Numbered from the stretch's first letter, positions 26,970-37,349 are shown. The stretch is DNA of 64,000 nt from Paludibacter sp. (GCF_009712605.1 NZ_WASO01000009.1:279408-343407), one strand, 5' to 3'. A program made the numbers and translations. The notes: generated from the sequence alone by a model not told the origin.

Positions 26970-28391
26970 ATGATACAGGAACAATTATTTTCGGGACTTC
27001 CATACAAAGTTGCCGACATATCGCTGGCTGATTTCGGCCGCAAAGAAATAATTCTTGCAGAAAAAGAAATGCCCGGTTTGATGGCATTACGTGAGAAATA
27101 CGGAAAGGAAAAACCGCTGAAAGGTGCACGCATCATGGGTTCACTCCACATGACCATCCAAACAGCTGTTTTGATTGAAACACTGGCGGAACTGGGTGCT
27201 GAAGTACGCTGGGCAAGCTGCAACATTTATTCCACACAGGATCATGCCGCCGCCGCTATTGCTGCTGCCGGAATTCCGGTTTTTGCCTGGAAAGGCGAAA
27301 CTTTGGCCGAATACTGGTGGTGCACGCTGCAAGCTCTCGTGTTTGAAGGCAACAAAGGCCCCAATGTAATTGTGGACGATGGTGGTGATGCTACCATGAT
27401 GATTCACGTTGGGAATGACGCAGAAAAAGATGCTTCGGTTCTCGACAAAGCTGCCGGTGGCGAAGACGAACGCGAACTCTACGCAATATTAAAAGAGGTG
27501 CTGAAAAAAGACGCTTCTCTCTGGACACGCATGATTCCTGAAATCCGTGGTGTATCGGAAGAAACGACTACAGGCGTTCATCGTTTGTATCAAATGCTGG
27601 AAGAAGGCAAACTTCTGTTCCCTGCATTCAACGTAAACGACTCTGTAACAAAATCGAAATTCGATAACCTTTACGGTTGCCGCGAATCGTTGGCCGACGG
27701 TATCAAACGTGCCACCGACATCATGCTGGCCGGCAAAGTGGTTGTGGTTTGCGGTTATGGCGACGTGGGCAAAGGATGTGCACACTCTATGCGCACTTAC
27801 GGAGCCCGTGTGTTGGTAACCGAAATCGATCCGATTTGTGCTTTACAAGCTGCCATGGAAGGTTTTGAAGTAACTACCGTTGAAGATGCTTTGGTCGAAG
27901 GTGACATTTACGTGACCACTACCGGCAACCGCGATATTATCCGCATCGAGCACATCGAAAAGATGAAGAACGCTGCTATCATCTGCAACATCGGTCACTT
28001 CGACAACGAAATTCAGGTGGATAAATTAAAAACATTCCCCGGCATCAAACACGAGAATATCAAACCTCAGGTGGATAAATATATCTTTCCTGACGGTCAC
28101 TTTATACTATTATTGGCCGATGGCCGTTTAGTAAATCTGGGTTGTGCCACCGGACACCCTTCCTTTGTAATGAGTAATTCGTTTACCAACCAGACATTGG
28201 CACAAATAGAACTATTCACCAACAAATATGAAGTGAATGTATACCGTTTGCCTAAAAAACTCGACGAAGAAGTTGCCCGCCTGCATCTCGAAAAAATCGG
28301 CGTTAAACTGACTCGCCTGACGCCCGAACAAGCAAGCTACATCGGAGTTTCGCAAGACGGACCATTCAAACCGGAGCACTACAGATATTAA
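26970..28391 (+). CDS. ahcY: Adenosylhomocysteinase
   Basis: AhcY hydrolyses S-adenosylhomocysteine to adenosine and homocysteine, relieving product inhibition of methyltransferases; its homocysteine feeds MetH (encoded at 17204). The 473 residues show [16 protein letters not shown], the substrate region [29 protein letters not shown], and the NAD site [16 protein letters not shown], then the C-terminal KPEHYRY with the conserved Lys-Pro-x-His-Tyr-Arg-Tyr ending. It includes the ~40-residue insertion ([18 protein letters not shown] region) of the longer bacterial class. Intact. Confidence 0.97.
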   Translation: MIQEQLFSGLPYKVADISLADFGRKEIILAEKEMPGLMALREKYGKEKPLKGARIMGSLHMTIQTAVLIETLAELGAEVRWASCNIYSTQDHAAAAIAAAGIPVFAWKGETLAEYWWCTLQALVFEGNKGPNVIVDDGGDATMMIHVGNDAEKDASVLDKAAGGEDERELYAILKEVLKKDASLWTRMIPEIRGVSEETTTGVHRLYQMLEEGKLLFPAFNVNDSVTKSKFDNLYGCRESLADGIKRATDIMLAGKVVVVCGYGDVGKGCAHSMRTYGARVLVTEIDPICALQAAMEGFEVTTVEDALVEGDIYVTTTGNRDIIRIEHIEKMKNAAIICNIGHFDNEIQVDKLKTFPGIKHENIKPQVDKYIFPDGHFILLLADGRLVNLGCATGHPSFVMSNSFTNQTLAQIELFTNKYEVNVYRLPKKLDEEVARLHLEKIGVKLTRLTPEQASYIGVSQDGPFKPEHYRY

Positions 28392-28488
28392 TCAAGTAAT
28401 AATGAACAATTAATAATGAAGAATGGATTTTGAGCTACCACAAAGTGTCGGCGTTCATTCTAAATTATTAATTATTAATTCGCAACCT

Positions 28489-29091
28489 ATGTTCAGTCAA
28501 CTTTGCAACCCCATATTCAAAGCTGCTATTGACCAATACCATCTTACGGATAATGTAGATACACCTATTAAAAATCCGTATGAACTGAAGACGATTGAAT
28601 ACTATCTTTTTTTGAAAAACTGGATCGATACGGTACAGTGGCATCTCGAAGATATTATCCGTAACCCGGAAATTGATCCGGCCGAGGCTCTGTTACTTAA
28701 ACGCCGCATCGACAAGTCAAATCAGGATCGTACTGACCTTGTAGAGTTGATCGACAGCTATTTTCTGGACAAATACAAAAATGTGCCCCAATTGGACGGC
28801 GCAACTATCAACACCGAAAGTCCGGCTTGGGCTATTGACCGGTTATCTATTCTGGCGTTGAAGATTTATCATATGCAACAGGAAGTTGACAGAAAAGAAG
28901 CTTCCGACAGCCATCGAGCCGAATGTAATAAGAAGCTGGAAATTCTGCTCGAACAACAAGTAGATCTTTCTTCTGCCATTGACCAGTTATTGAGCGATAT
29001 TGAAGCAGGTCGCAAATGGATGAAGGTGTACAAGCAAATGAAAATGTATAACGACCCGGCATTAAATCCGGTGTTGTACGCTAAGCAATAA
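28489..29091 (+). CDS. DUF4254 protein
   Basis: The 200-residue protein matches DUF4254, a helical family in Bacteroidota, by CNPIFKAAIDQYHLTDNVD, LKNWIDTVQWHLEDIIRNP and RRIDKSNQDRTDLVELIDSY. Function is unknown. I place the start at 28489 (MFSQLCNP), the usual N-terminus; the longer frame from 28423 adds 22 residues across an AT-rich inverted repeat. It precedes a GT9 glycosyltransferase by 70 bp, which suggests a role in cell-surface glycan synthesis (inference from position). Confidence 0.8.
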   Translation: MFSQLCNPIFKAAIDQYHLTDNVDTPIKNPYELKTIEYYLFLKNWIDTVQWHLEDIIRNPEIDPAEALLLKRRIDKSNQDRTDLVELIDSYFLDKYKNVPQLDGATINTESPAWAIDRLSILALKIYHMQQEVDRKEASDSHRAECNKKLEILLEQQVDLSSAIDQLLSDIEAGRKWMKVYKQMKMYNDPALNPVLYAKQ

Positions 29092-29161
29092 TAAGTTGCA
29101 GATTACGACAATTATATCAGGAGCAGTTCCTGTCTAACCAGAATCAAAAAGCAAGAGATAC

Positions 29162-30181
29162 GTGAATATATTAATTACACGCTTATCTGCATTGGGTGAT
29201 GTAGCCATGATGATCCCTGTGGTCAGCTCTATCGCTCAACGATATCCGGAACATAACTTCACGGTGGTTTCTATGCCATTGGTTGCACCTTTATTTAAAG
29301 GACTTCCTAATGTAGATTTTGTCGCTTTTGAAAAAAGGACATCGCACAAAGGTGTTAAAGGAATTCTTAAGCTCTTCCGTCAGTTGAACAAACTACGGAA
29401 ATATGATTGCATGGTAGATTTGCACGATGTATTGAGAACGAAAATCCTACGTTCGCTCTTTCGTGTTGTTGGAACGAAGGTTTCCATTATCGACAAAGGA
29501 AGAGCAGAAAAAAAAGATCTTGTAGATAAAAGTTTTCAACAATCAACGCAATTGACATCATCGGTAGACCGTTACCGGGCTGTTTTTGCTTCCATGGGTC
29601 TGACCATTGGCACTGTAAATGACAGCCTTCCTTTTGTAGCATTGACATCCGGAGAGAAACTCGTTGAAACTTTCGGAGAAAAGCAAGGCAAATGGATTGG
29701 CATTGCCCCGTTTTCCCAGCATATAGGCAAACAATTACCGCTCAATAAGATTGAAACTGTAATTGATTATTTTTGCCAGGAACCTGAAACGACGGTTTTT
29801 TTATTCGGTGCCGGGAATCAGGAAAAACAATTAATTGAAGACTGGATAACTAAATATCCAAAAGCCAGATCCGTAGTTGGCAAGCTGCCGTTTGACGTAG
29901 AACTGCTACTGATGAAAGAACTGGACGTAATGATGACTATGGACTCCGGCAATATGCACCTTGCATCTTTAGTCGGCACTCCGGTCGTCTCCATTTGGGG
30001 TGCCACCCACCCTTTCGCCGGATTTTATGGAATGAATCAGCCGGAATCGAATGCCGTTCAGCTGCCATTGGCTTGTCGCCCTTGTTCCATTTTCGGCAAT
30101 GTTCCCTGCAAATTTGGAACGTATGAATGCTTGAATGCCATTGATCCGAAAATCATTGTGGAAAAGATGGCAAAATATTAA
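29162..30181 (+). CDS. Glycosyltransferase family 9 (heptosyltransferase-like)
   Basis: The 339-residue protein has GT9/ADP-heptose LPS heptosyltransferase features: N-terminal ILITRLSALGDVAMMIPVV (Gly-Asp at the acceptor site), a GT-B linker with WIGIAPFSQH, VFLFGAGNQEK and the donor-site MDSGNMHLASLVGTPVVSIWG. The exact sugar is unknown; in Bacteroidota these act on LPS core or lipid-linked glycans. The start codon is GTG. It ends 28 bp before parA, so read-through into the par genes is possible. Confidence 0.87.
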   Translation: MNILITRLSALGDVAMMIPVVSSIAQRYPEHNFTVVSMPLVAPLFKGLPNVDFVAFEKRTSHKGVKGILKLFRQLNKLRKYDCMVDLHDVLRTKILRSLFRVVGTKVSIIDKGRAEKKDLVDKSFQQSTQLTSSVDRYRAVFASMGLTIGTVNDSLPFVALTSGEKLVETFGEKQGKWIGIAPFSQHIGKQLPLNKIETVIDYFCQEPETTVFLFGAGNQEKQLIEDWITKYPKARSVVGKLPFDVELLLMKELDVMMTMDSGNMHLASLVGTPVVSIWGATHPFAGFYGMNQPESNAVQLPLACRPCSIFGNVPCKFGTYECLNAIDPKIIVEKMAKY

Positions 30182-30209
30182 TTGCAGTATAGTTAGAAAA
30201 ATAAGATAT

Positions 30210-30983
30210 ATGGGTAAAATAATTGCTTTAGCAAATCAAAAAGGAGGGGTTGGAAAAACAACCACAGCTATCAATTTAGCTGCTTCGTTAGCCTCGCTGG
30301 GTAAAAAAGTGCTGCTTGTGGATGCAGATCCTCAGGCCAATGCATCCTCCGGCTTGGGTGTAGATGTGCGTGACGTAAAAAAGAGTATTTATGAATGTTT
30401 GGTTGAAGAAATAGAACCAAAAGAAGCAATTGTCCCTACAGAACTGAGCTCACTTTCAATCATACCTTCTCACATTGACCTGGTAGGAGCTGAAATTGAA
30501 ATGCTCGAAATTGAACATCGCGAAAAAATCATGCGTCGCATGTTACAGCCTCTCAAAGATGAATATGATTATATCCTGATTGACTGTCTGCCATCACTCG
30601 GTCTGATAACAGTAAACGCATTGACAGCATCCGATGTGGTTATTATTCCTGTTCAGTGTGAATATTTTGCTCTTGAAGGTATCAGCAAACTGCTCAACAC
30701 CATTAAAATTATCAAGACAAAGCTCAATCCGGATCTGGCGATCGAAGGATTCCTTCTGACCATGTACGACAATCGTCTGCGTTTAGCCAATCAGGTTTAT
30801 AATGAAGTGCAAAAACATTTCGGTGATCTTGTATTCAAAGCTGTTATTCAGCGCAATGTGAAGCTTAGCGAAGCGCCTAGTCACGGTAAGCCTGTTTTAT
30901 TGTACGATAAAGAATCGAAAGGAACACAAAATTACCTCGATCTGGCCAAAGAACTGATTGCCAGAGATGAAGCCGAAGACTAA
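30210..30983 (+). CDS. parA: Chromosome partitioning ATPase ParA (Soj)
   Basis: ParA binds DNA non-specifically as an ATP dimer and drives ParB-parS segregation. The 257-residue protein starts MGKIIALANQKGGVGKTT, giving the deviant Walker A with signature Lys11 and catalytic-loop Lys16. VLLVDADPQANAS and the Walker B YDYILIDCLPSLG follow. The length fits chromosomal Soj proteins without an N-terminal HTH. I chose the ATG at 30210 rather than the longer frame from 30135, which runs inside the GT9 gene. Confidence 0.96.
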   Translation: MGKIIALANQKGGVGKTTTAINLAASLASLGKKVLLVDADPQANASSGLGVDVRDVKKSIYECLVEEIEPKEAIVPTELSSLSIIPSHIDLVGAEIEMLEIEHREKIMRRMLQPLKDEYDYILIDCLPSLGLITVNALTASDVVIIPVQCEYFALEGISKLLNTIKIIKTKLNPDLAIEGFLLTMYDNRLRLANQVYNEVQKHFGDLVFKAVIQRNVKLSEAPSHGKPVLLYDKESKGTQNYLDLAKELIARDEAED

Positions 30984-31039
30984 AATTTCCGAAGTAACAT
31001 TTTTCTATCTGTAAACCGAAAGCTTTTTTGAAAAACAAT

Positions 31040-31927
31040 ATGGTACAAAAACACGCACTCGGACGCGGTTTGGGCGCCCTGATTGATATAGAACCTGTCA
31101 GCACCGGCGGGTCTTCTTCCATTAATGAAATAGCAATTTCAAAAATACATCCGAATCCACATCAGCCACGTACCTTTTTTGACGAAGAGGCATTAGCCGA
31201 ACTTTCCGCTTCGATCAAGGAAATCGGAATAATTCAACCTATCACACTTCGGGAAATCGACGAAAATAATTATCAGATCATTGCGGGCGAACGTCGTTAC
31301 AGAGCCTCGAAAATGGCTGGTCTCACAACCATTCCGGCATATGTAAAGAAAGCGGAAGATGATTTGGTGATGGAAATGGCTCTTATCGAAAATCTTCAGC
31401 GTGAAGATTTGAATGCCATTGAGGTTGCTCTTACTTTCCAGCGTTTACTCGAAGAATACAAAATGACTCAGGAACGCCTGAGTGAACGGGTAGGAAAGAA
31501 ACGTGCCACAATTTCGAACTACCTTCGCTTGCTTCGTTTGCCTGCCGAAATTCAGATGGGCATAAAGAACAAGCAAATTGACATGGGTCATGCTAAAGCC
31601 CTTATAACAGTTGACGATCCTGCCAAGCAGATTTCTATTTACGAACAAATTCTTGCGAACCACTTATCTGTAAGAAAAGTGGAAGAGCTTGTAAGAGGAA
31701 ATGAAGAAAGTGCAAGTGCAACTCCTACAACAGACACAACCGTTGCTCCGAAAGAAAGAGTAATTACACCGGTTGAGCACACATTGATTCAGAATCGTTT
31801 GACAGAATGCCTGAAATCGAAAGTGCAGTTTACATGCAATGACAAAGGGAAAGGCAAAATTACTATTTCATTTGCCTCCGATATGGAACTTGAACGATTG
31901 ATGGAGCTTTTTGACAAACTGAATTGA
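31040..31927 (+). CDS. parB: Chromosome partitioning protein ParB (Spo0J)
   Basis: ParB is the CTP-dependent parS-binding clamp. The 295-residue protein begins MVQKHALGRGLGALI (the ParA-stimulating N-terminus), followed by the CTP-binding domain with NPHQPRTFFDEEALAELSAS and AGERRYRASKMAG, the ENLQREDLNAIE motif, the HTH TQERLSERVGKKRATISNYL, and a C-terminal dimerisation region. The ATG at 31040 is preferred to a TTG four codons upstream. I did not see a parS-like palindrome next to the gene. Confidence 0.96.
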   Translation: MVQKHALGRGLGALIDIEPVSTGGSSSINEIAISKIHPNPHQPRTFFDEEALAELSASIKEIGIIQPITLREIDENNYQIIAGERRYRASKMAGLTTIPAYVKKAEDDLVMEMALIENLQREDLNAIEVALTFQRLLEEYKMTQERLSERVGKKRATISNYLRLLRLPAEIQMGIKNKQIDMGHAKALITVDDPAKQISIYEQILANHLSVRKVEELVRGNEESASATPTTDTTVAPKERVITPVEHTLIQNRLTECLKSKVQFTCNDKGKGKITISFASDMELERLMELFDKLN

Positions 31928-31947
31928 AAGAATAAAACAGCGATAAA

Positions 31948-32610
31948 TTGAGACATCTACTGCTCATACTGTTAGCGTGCATAGTAACGACAAATGCAAA
32001 AGCTCTTTCCGTTAATGACTCAACAAAGGTGGCAAGAGACACAATCGCTTTTTCCCTGCATGAGAAAAAGACAGCTCTGAAAACACCTGCCGATTCATTA
32101 ACGCACAAGGCCATTTTCAAACCGAATCCATCCAGAGCCGTTTGGTTGGGTGCCATTGTGCCGGGATTAGGCCAGATCTATAACAAAAAATACTGGAAGC
32201 TCCCGTTGATATACGGAGGTTTTGCCGGCCTTATTTATGCAATTTCCTGGAATGGCAGGATGTATAATGATTACAAGAATGCCTATCTGGATATTACCGA
32301 TAACAACCCGAACACGACCAGTTATCTGCACTTTCTAACGCCGGATCAGCAAAAGTCTTACGATACAACCTGGTTGACAAGTGCACTAAAAACCAGAGTA
32401 AGTTCTTTTCGCCGTTACCGCGATTTAAGTGTAATATGTGCTATCGGATTATACGCGCTTTCAATGGTAGATGCCTATGTGGATGCACAATTATCCGATT
32501 TCGATGTCTCTCCGGATTTATCGATGAAAATAGCTCCCACAATAATGAATAATAGTTATCAGAACGGTCTGAATGCTTCTCTGGGCATGAAACTAAAGTT
32601 TAATTTTTAA
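31948..32610 (+). CDS. DUF5683 membrane protein
   Basis: The 220-residue protein has an N-terminal signal sequence (HLLLILLACIVTTNAKAL) and the DUF5683 core near residue 70: SRAVWLGAIVPGLGQIYNKKYWKLPLIYGG, followed by a membrane helix. It is typically found between parB and an MltD-type gene in Bacteroidales. Function is unknown; an envelope role is likely. The start codon appears to be TTG at 31948, 20 bp after parB. Confidence 0.85.
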   Translation: MRHLLLILLACIVTTNAKALSVNDSTKVARDTIAFSLHEKKTALKTPADSLTHKAIFKPNPSRAVWLGAIVPGLGQIYNKKYWKLPLIYGGFAGLIYAISWNGRMYNDYKNAYLDITDNNPNTTSYLHFLTPDQQKSYDTTWLTSALKTRVSSFRRYRDLSVICAIGLYALSMVDAYVDAQLSDFDVSPDLSMKIAPTIMNNSYQNGLNASLGMKLKFNF

Positions 32611-32620
32611 AATCAACGGA

Positions 32621-33844
32621 ATGCGTTTTTTGTTCAACTGTTTAGTTATTACACTCTTGACCACACTGCCGTTAAGTTCTTACGCTGCTGAAGCAGAAAA
32701 GAATGTAAACGACTCTGTATCAAAAGAGATAAAAAAGCAGCTTGAACCGCTTGTTATGCCCGAAGGTTACGACATGAGTTTTAACGGACTCCTCAACCAA
32801 TGGTATGAACGAAAAAACATTAACACCACATTCATCGATGATAAAGTTGACCCTTATGTCTCTGATTCCATAATTATTGATCGGTTATCGAAGTTGCCGG
32901 CTATCATGGAACTTCCCTTTAACGAGCATATACGGAAGTGCATTGATTTCTATACCATTCAAAAACGTAAGCAGGTATCTTACATGTTGGCAATGGGACA
33001 ATATTACATGCCGATATTTGAAGATCAGCTACTTGCCAACAAACTCCCCGACGAACTCAAATACCTGCCCATCATAGAGTCGGCTCTCAACCCCACAGCT
33101 TATTCCCGCGCCGGAGCTGGAGGTTTGTGGCAATTGATGGTGTCAACCGGACGAATTTACGGTCTACAAATCAACAGCCTGATTGATGAAAGAATGGATC
33201 CGTACAAGTCTTCCATCGCGGCTGCCAAATATCTTAAAGATCTGTTCCGTGTTTACGGAGACTGGAATCTTGTGATTGCTGCTTACAACTGTGGACCCGG
33301 CAATGTAAACAAAGCAATCCGCCGTTCGGGAGGAAAACGTGATTACTGGCAGATTTATCCTTATTTGCCCAATGAAACGAGGAACTACGTACCTATCTTC
33401 ATTGCAGCCAACTATGTAATGAACTATTACAAGCAGCACAATCTCAACGTTGCTCCGGTTTGCCTACCCATGACAGATACAATCATGGTGAAAGAAAAAG
33501 TTCATCTGGTGCAGATTGCAGACCTGATGAATCTTCCTATTGCAGAACTCAGAACGCTCAATCCTCAATACCGTCAGGACATTGTGCCCGGTAATTTTCA
33601 GCCTTGTGCCATTCGGTTACCTCTGAATGAAGCGAGTTCTTTCCTGCAAAATAAGGATAAAATAGTTGCTTACAAAGCGGACGAACTCTTCACTAACCGA
33701 CTATTGGTAGAACCGGCGGAAGGCGTTTATTTTGCCAAAAACTCCAAAGCCTCCAAACACTCCGTCAAAGGTTCAAAATCAAAAAAGAAAAGCAGTTCAT
33801 CAAAGAGTCGTTCCGGTAAAAAATCGAAACGGAAAAAGCATTAG
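32621..33844 (+). CDS. mltD: MltD-type membrane-bound lytic transglycosylase
   Basis: This enzyme cleaves glycan strands of peptidoglycan to give 1,6-anhydromuropeptides. The 407-residue protein has a signal peptide (about 1-22), an SLT domain (about 140-270) with catalytic Glu in KYLPIIESALNPTAYSRAG, the GGLWQLM motif and AAYNCGPGNVNKAI, then one degenerate LysM-like segment (VHLVQIADLMNLPIAELRTL) and a ~40-residue Lys/Ser-rich basic tail that could bind anionic polymers. It starts 10 bp after DUF5683. Confidence 0.93.
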   Translation: MRFLFNCLVITLLTTLPLSSYAAEAEKNVNDSVSKEIKKQLEPLVMPEGYDMSFNGLLNQWYERKNINTTFIDDKVDPYVSDSIIIDRLSKLPAIMELPFNEHIRKCIDFYTIQKRKQVSYMLAMGQYYMPIFEDQLLANKLPDELKYLPIIESALNPTAYSRAGAGGLWQLMVSTGRIYGLQINSLIDERMDPYKSSIAAAKYLKDLFRVYGDWNLVIAAYNCGPGNVNKAIRRSGGKRDYWQIYPYLPNETRNYVPIFIAANYVMNYYKQHNLNVAPVCLPMTDTIMVKEKVHLVQIADLMNLPIAELRTLNPQYRQDIVPGNFQPCAIRLPLNEASSFLQNKDKIVAYKADELFTNRLLVEPAEGVYFAKNSKASKHSVKGSKSKKKSSSSKSRSGKKSKRKKH

Positions 33845-33910
33845 CCAACGTTTATCTTTCCATAACGGATTGACATTCTGCAATATTGTTGTTTTTAACA
33901 CTACACGACT

Positions 33911-34249
33911 ATGGAACGACTTTATTACTCTATCACCGAGGTTGCCGAACAATTAAATGTCAACGCCTCATTGCTACGCTTTTGGGAAAAAGAATTTCCT
34001 CAGATAAAGCCCCGCAAAAATGGCAAAGGCACTCGCTTTTACACACAAGATGACATACTGCTCATCAAACAAATCTATCATTTGGTTCGGGAGCAGAACC
34101 TCACCCTTGAAGGGGCTCGTCACCGGTTGAAAAACGACAAAGACAATGTTGCAAAAACACAGGAAGTCGTTGAACGCCTGAAAAAGATCCGTCGCGAATT
34201 GCTAAATATCCGCAAACAGCTTGTAGCTTCTGCAAAACCTCAGGAGTAA
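33911..34249 (+). CDS. MerR-family transcription regulator
   Basis: The 112-residue protein is a MerR winged helix (about 1-75): YYSITEVAEQLNVNASLLRF, WEKEFPQIKPRKNGKGTRFY and ILLIKQIYHLVREQNLTLEG. A short C-terminal helix follows for dimerisation and there is no effector domain, as in the small Bacteroidota MerR proteins near cell-division genes. Inducer and targets are unknown. It sits 66 bp after mltD and 97 bp before the M16 gene. Confidence 0.9.
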   Translation: MERLYYSITEVAEQLNVNASLLRFWEKEFPQIKPRKNGKGTRFYTQDDILLIKQIYHLVREQNLTLEGARHRLKNDKDNVAKTQEVVERLKKIRRELLNIRKQLVASAKPQE

Positions 34250-34346
34250 CATCCAGCCCAAATACAGATTCGTCTACATAACACAAATCCTTGTAACTTT
34301 TCGAATAATCTAAACACGTCACATTCTCAAACGAAAAAATCTTAAT

Positions 34347-37154
34347 ATGAAAAAATACGTTCCATTGTTTTGCCTGTTCCTGCTTAGTTTGGTATGGAGC
34401 AATGGCTTTGCCCAGCAAAGCAGTCAGCTCCCCATTGATTCTCAGGTCAGAATCGGGCATCTTGATAACGGACTAACCTATTATATTCGACACAATGAAA
34501 AGCCTAAAGACAGGGCTGATTTTTATATCGTGCAGAAAGTCGGAGCGATCTTGGAAGAAGACTCTCAAAACGGGTTGGCACACTTCCTTGAGCACATGGC
34601 TTTTAATGGCACAAAGAATTTTCCTGACAAGCAATTAATCAACTTTCTCGAGAAAAACGGGGTGAAATTCGGAGAGAACATCAATGCCTATACCTCTCTC
34701 GATGAAACTGTCTATAACTTATCCAATGTTCCGACAACCCGTCAGGGTGTGATTGACAGTTCTCTTTTGGTCCTTCACGACTGGTCGAATTTTATTTCAC
34801 TTGACGGCAAGGAAATAGACAAGGAACGTGGTGTTATTCGTGAAGAATGGAGAACTGGAGCCAACGCCGACCGTCGCATGTGGAAAGCCGGGAATTCAAT
34901 TCTCTTTGCAGGATCGCAATATGCCAAGCGGGATGTCATTGGCGACACGGCTGTAATCAATCATTTTTTATACAACACACTACGCGACTACTATAAAAAA
35001 TGGTACCGTCCCGATCTTCAGGCCATCATTGTTGTTGGCGATATTAACGTAGACAAGACCGAGGCGCAAATCAAAGAACTATTCAATACCATTCCAAAGC
35101 CGGTTAATCCTGCAGAGCGTATTCTGTATACGGTTCCCGACAACGATTTACCTATTGTTGCACGGATAACAGATCCGGAAGCTTCAAATATCGGCTTCAT
35201 GGTTCAATTCAAACAAACACCCTTATCCGATGACGCCAAGAAGACATCCATCGGATACGTAACCGATATTGTCAATTCGTTGATAAGCAGGATGCAGAAC
35301 ACTCGTTTTCAGGAGATAGCGCAGAAAGCTGACGCTCCTATCGCTTATGCAGTATCGCAATATGGCGATCTGGTGAAAACCAAAGACGCATTTCTTTACT
35401 ACATGGTTCCCCGTGATGGCAAGCTAAAAGACGGCATCTCGTTGTTATTTAATGAAATAGAAAAGACAAAACGATACGGTTTCAATTCGGATGAATATGA
35501 AAGAGCCAAAGCGGACATCCTGAAACAGATTGAACAGGCATACAACAACAGAGACAAGCAAAACTCTTCGTCGTACGTGCGTGAATACGTTAATAATTTC
35601 CTGAACCTTGAACCGATTCCCGGCATTGAATGGGAATACAAGACGCTACAGCTTCTGATGCCAAAACTCACGCTGGAAATGGTTAACCAACAAGTGAAAA
35701 GATACATTTCCGATAAGAACCTTCTTATTACCGAACAAGGCCCGGAAAACGAGAAGGCTAACCTTCTGGCGGAGAAAGACATTATCAGCATGTGGAATAG
35801 TGTCAAACAATCTGACATTGCTGCGAATAAAGAGGAGACTATTAATAAACCACTGGTGGCTAACCCTCCAAAACCAGGAACTATTCGCAAAATTGCACAC
35901 AATAAGGCTCTTGATGCCGAAGAATGGACATTAAACAACGGTATCAAAGTGGTACTGAAACCCACAAAGCTAAAACAAGACGAAATCAGGTTACTGGGAA
36001 TCGCATACGGCGGATTGTCTCTGATTGATAATACAGAAAAACTGCCATCAGCTTCAATTGCAGACAACGTTATTGCCAACAGTGGATTAGGCAATTTCTC
36101 GAAAACAGAATTAAATAAGTTGTTGTCGGGTAAAGTCGCCGGAGTTTCACCCAACATTTCCGACTATCAGGAAAGCTTTAGCGGATCATCTTCCGTAAAA
36201 GATTTTCAAGCAATGATGCAACTGCTCTATCTCTATTTTACGGCTCCGCGCAAAGACACTGACGGCTACAGCTCCTTTGTCAACAACGTGCGCACAAGCC
36301 TTATCAATGCCGCAAACGATCCGGATCAGGCATTCAGCGACACGGTCACCACTGCGCTTTATTGCAATTCGCCTCGTAAATTTCTGTTCAACTTAAAGGC
36401 TCTTGACAAAGTAAACCATGATGATGTGATGCAACTTTACAAAGAACGCTTTGCAAACCCCGCAAATTTCACTTTTTTCCTGGCCGGGAGCTTAGACTTA
36501 GAAAAAATCAAGCCTGTTATTCTCACCTATTTAGGCGGACTAAAAACATCTAAGCAACTGGAAACATGGAAAGACCGCGACATTCGTTATCCGCAAGGCA
36601 CTATTAGTCTTTCCTTTGATCATGCGATGAAGACTCCCAAAGCATCAAATTTTGTGCTTTATAATGACAAAATAGATTATAACCTCAACAACTCTCTATT
36701 GGCTCAGGCTTTAGGAAGCATACTGGATATTCGTTACGTGGCCTCTATCCGAGAAGATGAAGGTGGCTCGTATGGAGTTGGTGTGAAAGGTAGTATTGGA
36801 AAAATACCTGTTCCGACTGTTTCTCTTTTCATGCAATTCGATACCGATCCTGCCAAAGAAGATAAAATGATCGGACTCATCTATAAAGAACTCGATGATA
36901 TTGCAAAAGACGGTCCAAAAGAAGAAGATGTTCAGAAAGTGAAAGAAAACATGAACAAGCAACACAAAGAAAATGTGGAAGAAAACGGATGGTGGTTAAG
37001 TGCCATGAATCATTACTATTTTTCAGACATTGACTTGGTTAACAATTTCGACAAAGCAATGAACAACATCTCGGCAACGACTATAAAACAGCTTGCAAAA
37101 CAACTTACAGACAAGAAAAATATTCTGCAGGTAGTAATGAAACCTAAGCAGTAA
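34347..37154 (+). CDS. M16-family zinc metalloprotease (insulinase/pitrilysin type)
   Basis: The 935-residue secreted protease has a signal peptide (about 1-22, LFLLSLVWSNGFAQ) and two M16 repeats. The first carries the inverted zinc motif H79-FL-E82-H83 (AHFLEHMAFNGT) and GVIREEWRTGANADRR with the distal Glu. The second half (from about residue 510) is inactive-type, with VYNLN replaced. IREDEGGSYGVGV matches the C-terminal substrate-binding R/Y region. It is probably periplasmic or outer-membrane associated; the substrate is unknown. A strong terminator follows. Confidence 0.92.
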   Translation: MKKYVPLFCLFLLSLVWSNGFAQQSSQLPIDSQVRIGHLDNGLTYYIRHNEKPKDRADFYIVQKVGAILEEDSQNGLAHFLEHMAFNGTKNFPDKQLINFLEKNGVKFGENINAYTSLDETVYNLSNVPTTRQGVIDSSLLVLHDWSNFISLDGKEIDKERGVIREEWRTGANADRRMWKAGNSILFAGSQYAKRDVIGDTAVINHFLYNTLRDYYKKWYRPDLQAIIVVGDINVDKTEAQIKELFNTIPKPVNPAERILYTVPDNDLPIVARITDPEASNIGFMVQFKQTPLSDDAKKTSIGYVTDIVNSLISRMQNTRFQEIAQKADAPIAYAVSQYGDLVKTKDAFLYYMVPRDGKLKDGISLLFNEIEKTKRYGFNSDEYERAKADILKQIEQAYNNRDKQNSSSYVREYVNNFLNLEPIPGIEWEYKTLQLLMPKLTLEMVNQQVKRYISDKNLLITEQGPENEKANLLAEKDIISMWNSVKQSDIAANKEETINKPLVANPPKPGTIRKIAHNKALDAEEWTLNNGIKVVLKPTKLKQDEIRLLGIAYGGLSLIDNTEKLPSASIADNVIANSGLGNFSKTELNKLLSGKVAGVSPNISDYQESFSGSSSVKDFQAMMQLLYLYFTAPRKDTDGYSSFVNNVRTSLINAANDPDQAFSDTVTTALYCNSPRKFLFNLKALDKVNHDDVMQLYKERFANPANFTFFLAGSLDLEKIKPVILTYLGGLKTSKQLETWKDRDIRYPQGTISLSFDHAMKTPKASNFVLYNDKIDYNLNNSLLAQALGSILDIRYVASIREDEGGSYGVGVKGSIGKIPVPTVSLFMQFDTDPAKEDKMIGLIYKELDDIAKDGPKEEDVQKVKENMNKQHKENVEENGWWLSAMNHYYFSDIDLVNNFDKAMNNISATTIKQLAKQLTDKKNILQVVMKPKQ

Positions 37155-37172
37155 ACAACTACCGAAACGACC

Positions 37173-37221
37173 AAAGGCCTTATCAGAAAACTGATTATCT
37201 GATAAGGCCTTTCTTTTTTTG
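37173..37221 (+). terminator. Strong rho-independent terminator after the M16 gene
   Basis: AAAGGCCTTATCAGA (37173-37187) pairs perfectly with TCTGATAAGGCCTTT (37198-37212), followed by CTTTTTTTG. Confidence 0.96.
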
Positions 37222-37250
37222 AAAAAAAGCATCTTTTATTTGTACCTTTA
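37218..37250 (+). promoter_or_regulatory. Promoter of the GIN-domain lipoprotein gene
   Basis: TTTG (37218-37221), a 21-bp spacer and TACCTTTA (37243-37250) fit the Bacteroidota promoter with one mismatch in the -7 box. It directly abuts the terminator of the previous gene. The leader would be about 93 nt. Confidence 0.45.
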
Positions 37251-37349
37251 TCATCCAAATTGCATACTGCATACGTCTAATAAGAAAAACAAATCAAGTT
37301 ACAGGTTGCTTTTGTTCTCTGTAGCGATTAACACTAAAAAGAGATAACA

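Noticed and set aside
30984-31039. parS site between parA and parB
   Set aside because: No palindrome resembling TGTTNCACGTGNAACA was seen here or near the par genes.
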